Assembly: GCF_902635505.1 (NCBI RefSeq)
Contig: NC_045429.1
Coordinates: forward strand, 38,833,831 to 38,897,830
Direction: 5' to 3'
Source of the DNA: Sarcophilus harrisii
Lineage: Eukaryota; Chordata; Mammalia; Dasyuromorphia; Dasyuridae
DNA: 64,000 nucleotides
The notes beneath the pieces are model-generated. The model saw nothing but the letters and a program-made list of their open reading frames with translations. It did not search any database and was not told where the DNA came from. A program made the translations under genes and the position numbers. Shown one piece after another: positions 63,229 through 64,000 of the stretch; position 1 is the stretch's first letter; each line of letters opens with the position of its first letter.

Positions 63229-64000
63229 GCTGCTTTTTTTTTTTAATTTAATAGCCTTTTATTTACAGGATATATGCATGGGTAACTTTACAGCATTAAC
63301 AATTGCCAAACCTCTTGTTCCAATTTTTTACCTATTACCCCCCCACCCCCTCCCCCAGATGACAGGATGACCAGTAGATGTTAAATACATTAAAATATAA
63401 ATTAGATACACAGTAAGTATACATGACCAAAACGTTATTTTGCTGTACAAAAAGAATCAGACTCTGAAATATTGTACAATTAGCTTGTGAAGGAAATCAA
63501 AAATGCAGGTGTGCATAAATATAGGGATTGGGAATTCAATGTAATGGTTTTTAGTCATCTCCCAGAGTTCTTTTTCTGGGCATAGCTAGTTCAGTTCATT
63601 ACTGCTCCATTAGAAATGATTTGGTTGATCTCGTTGCTGAGGATGGCCTGATCCATCAGAACTGGTCATCATATAGTATTGTTGTTGAAGTATATAATGA
63701 TCTCCTGGTCCTGCTCATTTCACTCAGCATCAGTTCGTGTAAGTCTCTCCAGGCCTTTCTGAAATCATCCTGTTGGTCATTTCTTACAGAACAGTAATAT
63801 TCCATAATATTCATATACCACAATTTATTCAGCCATTCTCCAACTGATGGACATCCATTCAGTTTCCAGTTTCTAGCCACTACAAAAAGGGCTGCCACAA
63901 ACATTCGTGCACATACAGGTCCCTTTCCCTTCTTTATAATCTCTTTGGGATATAATCCCAGTTAACACTGCTGGATCAAAGGGTATGCACAGTTTGATAA
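63229..64000 (-). mobile_element. L1 3' end, young-looking, runs off the window
   Basis: Begins with a T run, then the same 3' UTR as at 46.8 kb. The reverse strand at 63656-63904 is an intact 82-codon piece of the ORF2 C terminus (MFVAALFVVARNWKLNGC, EWLNKLWYMNIMEYYCSV), aligning with human MFIAALFTIAKTWNQPKC. It extends past 64000. Confidence 0.95.

Noticed and set aside
47500-64000. 5' exons of COL24A1, the neighbour expected from human gene order
   Set aside because: No Gly-X-Y coding stretch, CpG island or signal-peptide exon was found; the neighbour presumably lies beyond the window.

Overview
The window is mammalian nuclear DNA, almost certainly marsupial. It is AT-rich, has one isolated CpG island, and is full of marsupial-type repeats: L1 3' ends, tRNA-derived WSINE/MAR-type SINEs, MIR, L2 and CR1/L3. 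I cannot name the species from sequence alone. Family assignments were made from memory of consensus sequences and were not checked by a search.

There is one gene, on the + strand: the orthologue of ODF2L (outer dense fibre protein 2-like, also called BCAP), a coiled-coil centriole and basal-body protein. A CpG island with CCAAT, CRE and YY1-like motifs (about 13.59-14.72 kb) is its likely promoter. The first non-coding exon could not be placed. Fifteen coding exons run from the ATG at 19037 to the TGA at 46460-46462. They join in frame with consensus splice sites into a predicted protein of 600 residues that matches the human protein from the first methionine to the last residues (YVTMFG in both). 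Compared with human ODF2L as I remember it, about 45 residues near the N terminus have no counterpart here.

Layout: 0-13.5 kb is intergenic with repeats (L1, MIR, SINEs, L2 ends, one MER5-like hAT copy). 13.6-14.7 kb is the CpG island. 14.7-46.5 kb is ODF2L. Its 6.5-kb intron (22009-28543) holds two separate inverted repeats, one with arms of about 740 bp and one with arms of about 150-190 bp made of L1. Another intron (41886-46333) holds a 1.7-kb CR1/L3 copy. 46.5-64 kb is downstream intergenic DNA with several L1 3' ends, including an L1 nested in an L1 and an L1 nested in a MIR, plus L2 fragments. No exon of a neighbouring gene was recognised.

I found no CRISPR, operon or obviously new protein system. 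The points most worth a second look are the intronic inverted repeats, an acceptor that doubles as a perfect donor (recursive-splice motif) at 36966, an acceptor behind a 17-A run at 39233, and the apparent loss of one ODF2L exon.
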